64,000 bases of DNA from Rhodovulum sp. MB263 (GCF_002073975.1 NZ_CP020384.1:3348001-3412000), one strand, 5' to 3'; positions 1 through 7,795 are shown, counted from the first letter of the stretch. Made by a program: numbers and translations. The notes: generated by a model from the letters alone, not told the origin.

Positions 1-163
1 CTTCATTTCCAAGGTCGATATCGACGGCATGCCCGCCTTGAGGCTGGTTCTTATGAACCACCGTATTACCGCCGATCACATCCGGCAAATGCTGGACGAA
101 GTCCGCACGGTTGCCCTGACCATCAGGGAAGAATTTCCGCAACCCGAGGAGATACGACCTTGA
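1..163 (+). CDS. C-terminal end of a PLP-dependent (group II) decarboxylase, partial
   Basis: An open frame enters from the left edge (frame starting at base 2) and stops at the TGA at 161-163, giving about 53 residues. The segment around residues 10-35 (PALRLVLMNHRITADHIRQM) resembles the last strand and helix of group II pyridoxal-dependent decarboxylases, where 'LR..L.N.RTT..D...L' is typical. Such enzymes remove the carboxyl group from amino acids such as glutamate, diaminobutyrate or aromatic amino acids; the substrate cannot be judged because the PLP lysine and active site lie outside the window. The stop overlaps the TTG start of the next gene (TTGA), so the two are translationally coupled. 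The assignment rests on a short tail and is moderate. Confidence 0.5.
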   Translation, partial: FISKVDIDGMPALRLVLMNHRITADHIRQMLDEVRTVALTIREEFPQPEEIRP

Positions 164-1701
164 GCACCGACACCGCACTCCGCCCGGTCGCCGATGCAAA
201 TACCATCGCCGGGCTTATCGCCGCTGATGAGTTGCGCCCCGGCAGCCCGGCAGCCATTCGCGGCCTCGAAACGTTCCTGTCGAAAATCCGCCGGGCCGAG
301 CAGCTGGCCGGACGGCGCTTTGCCGAGTTCTCTCCCGAATTGCAGGATGCTTTGATCCTGCGCCGGTTGCAGCAGATGATCGGGACCCTGCAGGGCAATC
401 CGAGCTGGGCGGCGAGACTGGCAGCGGCCGGAATCACGGGCACGGTGCGGGATTTCGACCATTGGCAGTCGGTTCCTCTCGCCGACAAGACGGTGATGCG
501 GGACTTATACATGGGAGAGCGCCGGGGGCTGGCCGTGCCACTGTCATTCGGCGGTTTCGAGATCGTCGCCAGCGGCGGCACCAGCAGCGGCCAACCGGTC
601 GAGACCGTCTATTCGCTGCGCGAATTGCAGGATACCTACGAATTCGCCGGCGAGTTCATGGGCCGCTACCAGCTTGCGCCGTTTTTCGACGAGGACGCGC
701 CCAAATGGGTCATGACGACTCTGGCCGACTACAATCTGTGGAGCAGCGGCACCATGGTGGGCGGGGTGCTCCAGAGGATCCCCGGCACCAACTACCTGGG
801 GATCGGCCCGGTCACCAAGGATGTCTTCGGACATCTGATGCGTTACGTCGGCCCGAAAGCCTTCATGAGCATCACCGCCAGCGTCGCGGCATTGCCCGAA
901 CTGGGCGCGGAGCTGTCCGAGGACGCGCGCCGCTCGCTGCGGGTTGCGCTCTATGGCAGCGGCGTTCTGAACGCCCGCCACCGCGACGAGTTGAAGGCGG
1001 CCTATCCGAATGTCAGCATATTGAGCTATTTTGCGGCCACTCAGGCCGAAACCATCGCCCTGCAGCTTGATCCGGCTTCGCCCTGGCTGGCGACGGTGCC
1101 GGGGCTGCATCTGGTGGAAATCGTCGGTCCTGACGGGCGCTGGGTGAAGGAAGGCGAAGAGGGCGAGCTGGTCGTGACCCGTCTTCATGCCCATGAAACG
1201 CCGCTGCCGCGCCTGCTGATCGGCGATCGGGTGATCCGGCGGCCGGGCTTGACGGGAGCCGGACTGAACACGATGCAGTTCGAATATGTCGGCCGCAGCG
1301 GCGACGTCATCCATCTGGGCGACACACAGTTTTCCGCCAAGCGCGTGCTGGACGGGCTGGGTCACGGCCTGGCCGCCATCGGGATCGACCTGAACCGTGC
1401 CGCGCAGGACATGCAGTTCGTCAACGATCGCCGAAACCGGCGGCTTACGCTGCTTGTGGCCGTCGATGAGCCCGAGGCCGTCAACCGGCAGCTCGGTCTG
1501 ATCGGTCCCCATGGCACCTATCAGATGTTCGGCGATGCGTTGATCCGCTCGCTGTCCCTGTTCAATCAAGGCGAGGCGAACTTCCACTATCTCGCCAAGA
1601 CGGGCTACCGCCTCGAATTGCGCTTCGTGCCGCCGGGGGCTCCGGACATCACCCGTACCGCAGTCGGCAAGACGCCGCTGCTTTGCGACAAGCAACAGTG
1701 A
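160..1701 (+). CDS. PaaK-like AMP-forming acyl-CoA ligase/adenylase (ANL superfamily)
   Basis: This 513-residue protein resembles phenylacetate-CoA ligase and coenzyme F390 synthetase-type members of the adenylate-forming family. The phosphate-binding loop is seen as SGGTSSGQP around residue 138. A YFAAT segment near residue 290 stands where the family has its YGxTE aromatic/metal motif. GELVVTRL followed by LPRLLIGD near residue 355 gives the A8 region with its Asp, and TRTAVGKTPLL near the C-terminus is a candidate for the catalytic A10 lysine loop. The predicted reaction is activation of a carboxylic acid with ATP to an acyl-adenylate and then transfer, usually to CoA; the acid is unknown. 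The start is TTG at 160, overlapping the upstream decarboxylase stop. The PixA-type genes follow 10 bases downstream, so all probably form one operon. Confidence 0.75.
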   Translation: MSTDTALRPVADANTIAGLIAADELRPGSPAAIRGLETFLSKIRRAEQLAGRRFAEFSPELQDALILRRLQQMIGTLQGNPSWAARLAAAGITGTVRDFDHWQSVPLADKTVMRDLYMGERRGLAVPLSFGGFEIVASGGTSSGQPVETVYSLRELQDTYEFAGEFMGRYQLAPFFDEDAPKWVMTTLADYNLWSSGTMVGGVLQRIPGTNYLGIGPVTKDVFGHLMRYVGPKAFMSITASVAALPELGAELSEDARRSLRVALYGSGVLNARHRDELKAAYPNVSILSYFAATQAETIALQLDPASPWLATVPGLHLVEIVGPDGRWVKEGEEGELVVTRLHAHETPLPRLLIGDRVIRRPGLTGAGLNTMQFEYVGRSGDVIHLGDTQFSAKRVLDGLGHGLAAIGIDLNRAAQDMQFVNDRRNRRLTLLVAVDEPEAVNRQLGLIGPHGTYQMFGDALIRSLSLFNQGEANFHYLAKTGYRLELRFVPPGAPDITRTAVGKTPLLCDKQQ

Positions 1702-1711
1702 GGAAGGACGC

Positions 1712-2152
1712 ATGCAGCCGGTCAATATCCTGATGACGGTGGACTCGATCACCGCCCTGTCGCTCGGCACCCTGACGGGCAACCTCTACCTGACGGACGA
1801 CGCCTGGTGCAGCCAGGGCAAGGGGACGGAAGCCCTGAAAACCGCCTGCCGACGCGGCCAGACAGTGAATTGGCGGGTGCTCGCGGTGGACGTCCAGAGC
1901 CCGGCGGTCATTGCCGACATCCGGTTTCTTGATGAGGCGGCAACGCTGGAGAACAGCATCGGTACGCCCGCCGATACGGCAATCGATCCGGACACGTCGC
2001 GTTATATACGCCCGTTCTGGCAGACCTGGAGCGGCATCATTCCCTGCAACCTTCAGCCCGGGCTGTATCACTACCACCTCGCCTTTCAGATCGGCGCCGG
2101 ACCGAAGTCGGTCATGTTCACCACCAGCCCGGCGCTTCAGCTGACGGCCTGA
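1712..2152 (+). CDS. PixA/AidA family inclusion-body protein, copy 1
   Basis: This 146-residue protein is the first and shortest of four consecutive paralogues. It has the family layout: an N-terminal strand (VNILMTVDSITAL), a LYLTDD segment, GKGTEALKT, a cysteine-containing 'C.RGQTVNWRV' segment, FWQTWSGIIP near residue 105, and a final YHYHLAFQIG strand. These features match the PixA inclusion-body/AidA family (Pfam PixA), named after an abundant crystalline inclusion protein of Xenorhabdus and a quorum-dependent Ralstonia/Burkholderia protein. The biochemical function of the family is not known. There is no signal peptide, so it is probably cytoplasmic. The start has the upstream GAGGAAGGA ribosome site. 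It is the minimal domain against which the longer copies can be compared. Confidence 0.75.
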   Translation: MQPVNILMTVDSITALSLGTLTGNLYLTDDAWCSQGKGTEALKTACRRGQTVNWRVLAVDVQSPAVIADIRFLDEAATLENSIGTPADTAIDPDTSRYIRPFWQTWSGIIPCNLQPGLYHYHLAFQIGAGPKSVMFTTSPALQLTA

Positions 2153-2165
2153 CAGGGAGAAAACC

Positions 2166-2972
2166 ATGGGGCAACAACTTGGGATCCTCGTAATAGTCGA
2201 CATTGCCGCGGCAATCGAGGCCAACGATCTGCGTGGGCATCTATGGCTGGTGGATAACGGGCGTTGGGCCGGTTCGACCGGGGAAGGAACCGGCAATCTT
2301 GCCACGGCTCTGGATGTCACCGACGCGGCGCTGGCGGGCGCTCCCATCCTCAACTGGCTTCAGGTGGGTGTCGGCTCGATTCCGGTGACGGTGTCACAGA
2401 CTTTCTTCCTGCATGATGAGGATCGGAAAGCATTGGCGCAAACGCCGCTATTGGCAAAGCATGGCGGCCGGTTCCCGCTGCGGCTCCGCAACATTCTGGG
2501 CGAAGAAATCAATATCAGGAAGTCGCCTCGCGAGATGGCAGCGTCGACAGAGTCGACCCGCGCGCTGCCCCATGCCGGTCAGGGTTTTCTCGAACCCGGC
2601 CGGGCGCGCTTCCGGAGGACCCGCAAGAGCCGTGTCACCAGAACCGACGATCAGGATCTGATCCACTATCCCGCTCCCGTCATCGCGCGGATCGACGGCG
2701 AGGCGGTCGAGAAGAAGGTGATATTCCCGGCGCAATATGGCTCGCCGCAGCTGTTCTCCGACGGACTTTACTGGAGCGCCTCGGTCAACCCGACAATGCT
2801 GGGGGTGTATTGCTACACCATGTGGATAACCCTCTATTATGCGCGTCGCGACAAGGATGGTGAGGTCACCGATCATTCGGTCACCCTGCCGCACGACGCC
2901 TGGATCAGCGTGTCCACCGGTGCCATCCGCAGCGGATTTTCGAATTCCACTCTCGATATCATCCCGGCATGA
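2166..2972 (+). CDS. PixA/AidA family protein, copy 2, with a large internal insertion
   Basis: This 268-residue copy begins with the family signature (LGILVIVDIAAAI, LWLVDNG, GEGTGNLATA, ILNWLQVGV) and ends with the family's strands (YWSASVNPTMLGVYCYTMWI). Between them, roughly residues 75-175, lies about 100 residues absent from copy 1, rich in Arg and charged residues (RARFRRTRKSRVTR). The cysteine of the 'GTT.LKT.C' segment is missing here (LDVTDAALAG). The start at 2166 is preceded by AGGGAGA. It sits 13 bases after copy 1 and 24 bases before copy 3 in the same orientation. The longer form may bind a partner or nucleic acid, but that is inference. Confidence 0.65.
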   Translation: MGQQLGILVIVDIAAAIEANDLRGHLWLVDNGRWAGSTGEGTGNLATALDVTDAALAGAPILNWLQVGVGSIPVTVSQTFFLHDEDRKALAQTPLLAKHGGRFPLRLRNILGEEINIRKSPREMAASTESTRALPHAGQGFLEPGRARFRRTRKSRVTRTDDQDLIHYPAPVIARIDGEAVEKKVIFPAQYGSPQLFSDGLYWSASVNPTMLGVYCYTMWITLYYARRDKDGEVTDHSVTLPHDAWISVSTGAIRSGFSNSTLDIIPA

Positions 2973-2996
2973 GCCGGCGGCGCGAAGGAGAATGCC

Positions 2997-3617
2997 ATGA
3001 GCGAAGTGGACAGCGCGACCGCGCGATCCGGACCGGATGCCGATACGAAGCGGGTCATTACCGTTATGGGGCTGCTCGACGTGGTCGGCGCTCTCTCGGA
3101 GGACGCCCTGGACAGCGACCTCTACCTGTTCGACAACAACGGGGCCGCGGGCTCGAGCGGACATGGGACGTCATGTCTGAAGACATGCGCCGATGCGGAG
3201 GATCTGGTGGTGTGGGAGGTCATGCCATTGGAATGCGAAGCCTTCGCACGGATCGACGACGTTCTGATCGATGAACAATACGCCCCCTATATCGACCTGG
3301 AAAGCGGCGTCTATGCCCCCACCAGTGTGGTGTATTGGGCCGCGCGCATCCTCAAGCCGTTGCCCCCCGAGGGGGTTCCCTACCGGCTGGCATTCCGGGT
3401 GGGAAGCCGCCCCGAGCCGCTGATCGCCGAAGCCAGCTCCTTCCTCGTCAGTCCGCCGGCCGAGCGGGCCGAGCTGGCGCCCGAGCCCGGGACGGAAATC
3501 GCCGACGCGGCCCCCGACGCAAAGCCCGCGCCAGCTCCCAAAGCTTCCGCGCCGAAGAAACCGTCTGCGACATCGGAGGCCGACGACGGCGACAGCTCGA
3601 AAGGAGCCAGGAAATGA
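2997..3617 (+). CDS. PixA/AidA family protein, copy 3, with a disordered Ala/Pro/Lys tail
   Basis: This 206-residue copy keeps the family framework: VITVMGLLDVVGAL, LYLFDNN, GHGTSCLKTC, LVVWEVMPL, a YWAARI segment near residue 118, and YRLAFRVG. An extension of about 55 residues follows from about residue 150, rich in Ala, Pro, Glu and Lys (for example PAPAPKASAPKKPSA), which is probably unstructured. A short extra leader before the first strand also distinguishes it from copy 1. The ribosome site is GAAGGAGA. Its TGA stop overlaps the ATG of copy 4 (ATGA, 3614-3617), so translation of the two is probably coupled. The tail could tether the protein to an assembly or promote condensation; this is not shown by the sequence. 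Confidence 0.7.
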   Translation: MSEVDSATARSGPDADTKRVITVMGLLDVVGALSEDALDSDLYLFDNNGAAGSSGHGTSCLKTCADAEDLVVWEVMPLECEAFARIDDVLIDEQYAPYIDLESGVYAPTSVVYWAARILKPLPPEGVPYRLAFRVGSRPEPLIAEASSFLVSPPAERAELAPEPGTEIADAAPDAKPAPAPKASAPKKPSATSEADDGDSSKGARK

Positions 3618-4180
3618 AAAGGGGCAACTCGCTCAGAACGAATTCGCGGCCGCGGCAAATCGTACGCAACTCGCTCCAGGTGAATGTGATCGCCATCGTT
3701 GATGTGGCGCGCGCAATTTACAGCGAGACGCTCGACGATGCCGTGATCTTCGTCGATAACAGCGTGACCCCGGAAGGAAAACCCAGCCCCGGTCGCGGAA
3801 CCACCGCCCTTAAGACGCAATGTCTTGAGGGGATGGTGATCAACTGGATCGTCTATCCCGTCGGTCCCTATGGCGTGCCGGCGCCAGTTTCGATCGCCGA
3901 TATCACCTTCGATGAGCCGATCTGCCTCAAGCTGCAAAGCTACGGGGCGATTGTGACGGCGCATTCTCCCGATGTCATTCCGGGCGTGACCCCGAGCTAT
4001 GACTATTGGGCCGGCATGGTCCGGCCCGAGGTCGAGCCGAATACCTACGGCTATCGCATCGAGTTTCAAATCGGTGCTCAGCGCATGGGGATCTCGACCC
4101 CCGCAGTGACAATTTCGACCATTCCGGCACCAGAGAAGGCGTCGGGTGAGCGCGGAAAGGCGCAATACATTCTGGGCTAG
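3614..4180 (+). CDS. PixA/AidA family inclusion-body protein, copy 4
   Basis: This 188-residue protein is the most canonical of the four paralogues. After a basic leader of about 20 residues it shows LQVNVIAIVDVARAI, VIFVDN, GRGTTALKTQC, MVINWIVYPVG, VSIADITF, YWAGMVRP and YRIEFQIGA, all family landmarks. The start overlaps the end of copy 3 by four bases, and no other good start lies nearby. No signal peptide or membrane segment is visible. The four copies have diverged strongly, so the tandem array is either old or acquired as a block. By comparison with Xenorhabdus PixA the product may accumulate as inclusions, but no function is established. Confidence 0.75.
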   Translation: MKRGNSLRTNSRPRQIVRNSLQVNVIAIVDVARAIYSETLDDAVIFVDNSVTPEGKPSPGRGTTALKTQCLEGMVINWIVYPVGPYGVPAPVSIADITFDEPICLKLQSYGAIVTAHSPDVIPGVTPSYDYWAGMVRPEVEPNTYGYRIEFQIGAQRMGISTPAVTISTIPAPEKASGERGKAQYILG

Positions 4181-4252
4181 CCGATCCTTATTCGTTTTCC
4201 GATGCCGCTCCGGCACCCGCTTCGGCCGGAGGCACCTAGATGGAGGGATATG

Positions 4253-4858
4253 ATGATGAGCAAGGCACTAATCCTGGTCGACGTGCAGAACGAATACTTC
4301 GCCGATGGCAAATTACCGCTTCCGGACATGGACGAAGCGCTGACGCATATCGAGGCGCTCCTGACGTGTTTCCGTTCGAGCCGGCTGCCGATATTCCATA
4401 TTCAGCATTTCGGGTTAACCGAAGGCGGGCCATTCAGTCTCGGCTCGCCAGGTGCCGAACTGCATGACCGGGTGAAGCCCCGGCTGGGGATGCAGCCGCC
4501 AGAAATCGTCATTCCGAAATATTACACCAACGGCTTTCGCATGACCTGGCTGGCCGCGGCGCTTCAGGGCTCCGGGGTGACCGAAGTGGTGGTGGCCGGG
4601 GCGATGGTGCAAAACTGCATCGACGCAACGGTACGCGCCGCCGATGACTTCGGCTTCAAGGTCACGGTCGCCAGTGACGCCTGCGCTGCGGCGCCCGTCA
4701 CCCTCAAGGACGGGCAGATCATCGAGGCCGCGACGGCACATGATGTCGTCCTCGCAGCCCTGAGCAATGTCGCAGATGTGCGACCGACGACAGAGGTGAT
4801 CGCGCAGATCGAGCAAGAGCGCCAATATGCCGCCGATCATGTCCCATGGGGAGGTTGA
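4253..4858 (+). CDS. Isochorismatase-family cysteine hydrolase
   Basis: The protein is about 201 residues from this start. It has the three catalytic residues of the isochorismatase/nicotinamidase hydrolases: Asp10 in LILVDVQNEYF, Lys89 in IPKYYTNGF and Cys122 in GAMVQNCIDATVRAA, with the adjoining segment that carries the family's cis-peptide. Members hydrolyse amides (nicotinamide, N-carbamoyl compounds) or isochorismate; the substrate here is open. Three consecutive ATGs lie at 4250, 4253 and 4256 behind GGAGGG at 4242-4247; spacing favours the second or third. It follows the PixA array by about 70 bases in the same direction and may be the last gene of that operon. The tail (QYAADHVPWGG) ends just before insertion-sequence debris. 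Confidence 0.8.
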   Translation: MMSKALILVDVQNEYFADGKLPLPDMDEALTHIEALLTCFRSSRLPIFHIQHFGLTEGGPFSLGSPGAELHDRVKPRLGMQPPEIVIPKYYTNGFRMTWLAAALQGSGVTEVVVAGAMVQNCIDATVRAADDFGFKVTVASDACAAAPVTLKDGQIIEAATAHDVVLAALSNVADVRPTTEVIAQIEQERQYAADHVPWGG

Positions 4859-4973
4859 CCCGACGCCCAGTTCTCATTCGGCCAGACCTGGGCCTATTCC
4901 CTTGAAAAGCCCGCCTTGCCTGAAGGGCTGACCGCTGATTCAATCTGGTTGCGGCAGCTTGAGGTGAGCGGCG

Positions 4974-6020
4974 ATGATGGGGGTCCGGCAGGAAGCGCAA
5001 GGCGCTCTGTTCTACGAGTTCTCGATCGAAGCGCACGTTCCGCCCGACCAAATGCTCCGACCGGTTGACCAGTTTGTCGATCTGGCCCGCACCTGGCGCC
5101 ATTCTACAGTTCCACCGGACGGCCATCGGTCGATCCGGAACTGATGATCCGTATGCTACTGCTCGGTTACATTATGGGTATCCGGTCCGAGCGCCGCCTC
5201 TGCGAGGAGGTACATCTCAACCTCGCCTACCGCTGGTTCTGTCGCCTCGACCTGACCGTCCCGGTGCCGGATCACTCGACCTTCTTCAAGGACCGTCATG
5301 GCCGCTTCCGTGACAGCGACCTGTTGCGCCATCTGTTCGAGACCGTGGTGGCGCGTTGCCTCGCGGAGGGCCTGGCCGGCGGTCAGCGCCTCGCCGCGGA
5401 TGCCAGTATCATCGCGGCCGACGCGAACCGGCAGAACTCGACGCCGAAGTCAGACTGGCAGCCGGGCAGCATCGACCCTGAAGAGGCGCCCCGGGCTGTC
5501 AGGGAATACCTGGAAACGCTCGATGACGCCGCCTTCGGTGCAGCGAGCCCGGTCGAGCCGAAGTTCACCTCGCATTCCGATCCGGCTTCGCAATGGACCG
5601 GGGCTCGGGGAGGTCCGGCCTACTTTGCCTATTCCACCAACTACCTGATCGACACCGACAACGGCGTGATCCTCGATGTGGAGGCCACCCGGTCGATCCG
5701 CCAGGCCGAGGTTGGGTCGGTGCGGACCATGATCGACCGGGTGAACGATACCTTCGACATCGCACCGGAACGGCTGATCGCAGATACCGCCTATGGCACC
5801 GGCGTCATGCTGGACTGGCTGGATCGGCAGCGCGGCATCGCACCCCATATCCCGGTAATCGACAAGTCAGGCCGTAGGAACGGGACATTCGAGCACGCCG
5901 ACTTCGCCTATGACGTCGAGAGGGATGTCTACACCTGCCCGGGCGGCAAGGAGTTGAAGCAAAGCCGGCGGTCCTTCACGAAACCCCGGGAGAAGAAACC
6001 TGATGAGGATGGCATGCTTC
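4974..6020 (+). mobile_element. Truncated, frameshifted IS1182-type transposase
   Basis: The transposase resembles IS1182-family enzymes of Rhodobacterales. Its N-terminus starts at 4974 (MMGVRQEAQGALFYEFSIE). The frame is lost near 5088-5095, where a short deletion moves the reading to another frame that resumes with LAPFYSSTGRPSVDPELMIR. From there it reads well through GIRSERRLCEEVHLNLAYRW, DHSTFFKDRHGRF, DASIIAADANRQNSTPK and the DTAYGTG segment. It breaks off after about PREKKPDEDGM near 6015. The C-terminal cysteine-rich and catalytic end is absent, replaced by part of an unrelated acetyltransferase gene. The element is therefore dead. Its left end probably lies within 4859-4973, which holds no gene. 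Confidence 0.8.
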
Positions 6021-6317
6021 GGCGCCGCGTCCGGCTGGGGGCTGATCGGTCCCCTTGCCGTTCGGCCGCCGCGACAGGGCCAGGGCATCGGCAGCGCGCT
6101 CATGGCCGAGACGATCCTTCGGTTGCGGGCGACCTGCAAAGGAGCGGCCCTGGTCGGGGATCCCGGGTATTATGGCCGGTTCGTTTTCAGGTCCTTTCCG
6201 CAATTGCGGGTGGGGAGCTGCCTACCCCGGTTCGTTCAGGCCCTGCCGTTCGATGCCCGAGACCCCAAAGGCGAGCTGATCCATCATTCCGCCTTCGGGT
6301 TGGAGCAACAGGGGTAA
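6021..6317 (+). pseudogene. C-terminal fragment of a GNAT N-acetyltransferase
   Basis: From about 6021 the frame encodes GLIGPLAVRP, RQGQGIGSALM and GDPGYYGRFVF, then FVQALPFDARDPKGELIHH. This is the acetyl-CoA-binding half of a YhbS-like GNAT acetyltransferase; the R/QGxGIGSAL pyrophosphate loop is intact. The N-terminal half that completes the fold and substrate site is missing, because the fragment is joined directly to the broken IS1182 transposase. A clean Rho-independent terminator follows the TAA stop by seven bases, so the original 3' end of the gene is preserved. The arrangement fits an IS insertion or IS-mediated deletion that removed the front of the gene. No activity is expected. 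Confidence 0.7.
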
Positions 6318-6324
6318 CCCAAGA

Positions 6325-6361
6325 CCGGACCGCGACTGTGCGGTCCGGGCATTTTTGTTTT
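6325..6361 (+). terminator. Rho-independent terminator of the GNAT remnant
   Basis: A perfect 9-bp stem (CCGGACCGC at 6325-6333 with GCGGTCCGG at 6340-6348) and a 6-base loop are followed by ATTTTTGTTTT. It lies just after the acetyltransferase stop codon. Confidence 0.8.
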
Positions 6362-6624
6362 GTCGATAACCGTGCGATGAGGGCTCGGTGCGGACCTGCG
6401 GCGGCGCAGCATGGCGCTTGAACGCCTGGCGCCACCCACACTTGGCCTCTCGCACCGCCCACATCGAGCGCGTTGTCGACGGTCAAAGCGGTCGGTCATC
6501 GGATCCTGCGCCCACGATGGTCATCCTCGGCCCTGAACGCTTCTTCCCCTCTCAAGGTAGGCCGCCTCCACTCGTCCCAACGCATCAGCCGCCGCAACTG
6601 CGAAACACCATTACGGCCAGGATC
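6362..6624. other. Gene-free debris between pseudogenes
   Basis: No recognisable gene, RNA or repeat is seen here. A frame runs through it from upstream into the following remnant, but its translation has no family resemblance until about 6625. Confidence 0.5.
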
Positions 6625-6757
6625 GCGCCGATTGAGCGGATCACCATCAGGGACGCCAAGAGCTACTGCGCCATCCTGATGGACGACAACAACCGTCGCC
6701 CGATCTGTCGGCCGTAGTTCAACTCTCCGACAACTAAGAACATTGGCCTATTCGACC
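6625..6757 (+). pseudogene. Remnant resembling the C-terminal segment of type I restriction-type proteins
   Basis: The translation reads IERITIRDAKSYCAILMDDN, then NRRPICRP, then a TAG stop at 6715-6717, then in the same frame FNSPTTKNIGLFD. This string ('I..RD.KSY..ILLDDNNRKPICRLHFN...KYIGLFD') resembles the C-terminal domain of type I restriction R-subunit-like proteins in many bacteria. The codons for Leu-His have become Pro-stop. The frame ends where the right end of the IS5-type remnant begins, so the gene seems to have been interrupted by that element. Only about 45 residues remain, and the family call rests on memory of this motif. Confidence 0.5.
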
Positions 6758-7452
6758 GGCATTGTTGCAGAAAGGCGGCTTGAGGCGTGACTTCCCCTTT
6801 CCCTTTCAGGTTAAAGCCACGCGGACGCTCTCGGCGGTGGCGAGAGCGTTGAAGCGGTTGATGAATGAGCCATGTCGCGCCATTGGTCCGAGCGACAATG
6901 GCGAATGACGCGGATGTGGATTTCGGCGGTTTGGCGGTCTGGGTCTCTCGCGGCGAGGCGCTCTCCGAAGGACTTGAGGCCGAGCCGGTTCAGCGCCACC
7001 GGTTCGAGCGAACCGGCGAGGGCATCTTTGCCTCGGCGCGACTTCGAGCGTGGTATCCTGTCCACCGCTTCCAGAGCGCCCTGCCATAGTGACGCGTGGC
7101 GCGCAGGGTTTCGTTGCGGGGCGAGCCGATGATCGCCATTGGTCCGAAGGCAGAGGCGAGCGCGGCAGGGCAGTCCTCTTTCCATGGCCGGCCGTTTCTT
7201 CGGACCGGGATGATCGCCGTGGCGCCGCGCACGACAATGGCGCTGTGACAGCGTCGAGCCGTCCGCGGTCACGGTGCCGATGTCCTCGTCCGGAGGGATC
7301 CGGTCGGGCAAGTCCGGCAGGACGGGACTGTCGCCTTCCCGGCCGGGTGTGACCTCGACGGCGCGGATGTCCGGAGTGACGGTCTCCATGGCCAGATGCA
7401 CCTTGCGCCATTGGCGGCGGCCCTGAACGCCATGCTTGCGGGCCTGCCATCG
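6758..7452 (-). mobile_element. Decayed IS5-family transposase remnant
   Basis: Read on the minus strand the remnant begins near 7452 with WQARKHGVQGRRQWRKVHLA and continues METVTPDIRAVEVTPGREGD, DEDIGTVTADG, ATAIIPVRRNGRPWKEDCPA, RATRHYGRALWKRWTGYH and FGERLAARDPDRQTAEIHIR, ending FINRFNALATAESVRVA. These are landmarks of IS5-family (IS903-like) DDE transposases. The pieces lie in different frames, with breaks near 7240 and in the last 200 bases, and the N-terminal third is missing. The sequence ggcattgttgcagaaag at about 6758 resembles the terminal repeat of such elements and marks one end. It cannot make a working transposase. Confidence 0.7.
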
Positions 7453-7628
7453 CGGTGGCGCCTATCTGGAACGAACCGTGCGAAGAGGGGACCCCGGCCG
7501 GGGCGGACCCGGGAGGTGGCATCACTCGGGATTTCCAGGAGGCGCGGGAGAGCGAGGCCGAGGACTGGATCATCGAGGCCCGCACGCTGGTTGCTGCCGT
7601 CAAGCGGGAGGGCTTGGCCGATGGCTGA
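7453..7628 (+). pseudogene. 3' fragment of an unidentified gene
   Basis: From the IS junction a frame with strongly coding-like GC3 reads IAVAPIWNEPCEEG, then GGGITRDFQEARESEAEDWI and IEARTLVAAVKREGLADG before a TGA at 7626-7628. The 5' part is lost to the IS remnant. The stop overlaps the ATG of the next fragment by a few bases, as in a phage-style gene string. No family is recognised; its place just before an excisionase-like start suggests it belonged to the same mobile element. Confidence 0.4.
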
Positions 7629-7758
7629 ACCACAGCGCCCCTACACCCCCCGACATGCTGGCTGAGCGATGGTTTACACGCGCTACTCGCCGAACCACCT
7701 GCGCCGCGCAGCCGATGTTCTGGACTTCACGAAGCTCCGCAAGGTTCACGGAACCTAG
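7621..7758 (+). pseudogene. Excisionase-integrase fusion remnant beside tRNA-Val
   Basis: An ATG at 7621 starts MAEPQRPYTP and, after a one-base frame slip, DMLAERW, which resembles the first residues of excisionase-type helix-turn-helix proteins (PYTP..LAERW). It then runs into VYTRYSPNHLRRAADVLDF (ATG at 7669, stop at 7758), which resembles the last residues of tyrosine integrases, where the catalytic Tyr lies in '.MVYARYSP.HL..A...L'. Everything between the start of the excisionase and the end of the integrase appears deleted. The integrase stop lies 38 bases from the 3' end of tRNA-Val, the usual place for an integrase of a tRNA-targeting element. Confidence 0.5.
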
Positions 7759-7795
7759 GCACACTTCGCAAAATCAACGCAAACCACTGGAAAGA

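Noticed and set aside
5144-6421. A 425-residue intact protein
   Set aside because: The first part is a transposase and the rest is an out-of-frame reading over an acetyltransferase remnant.
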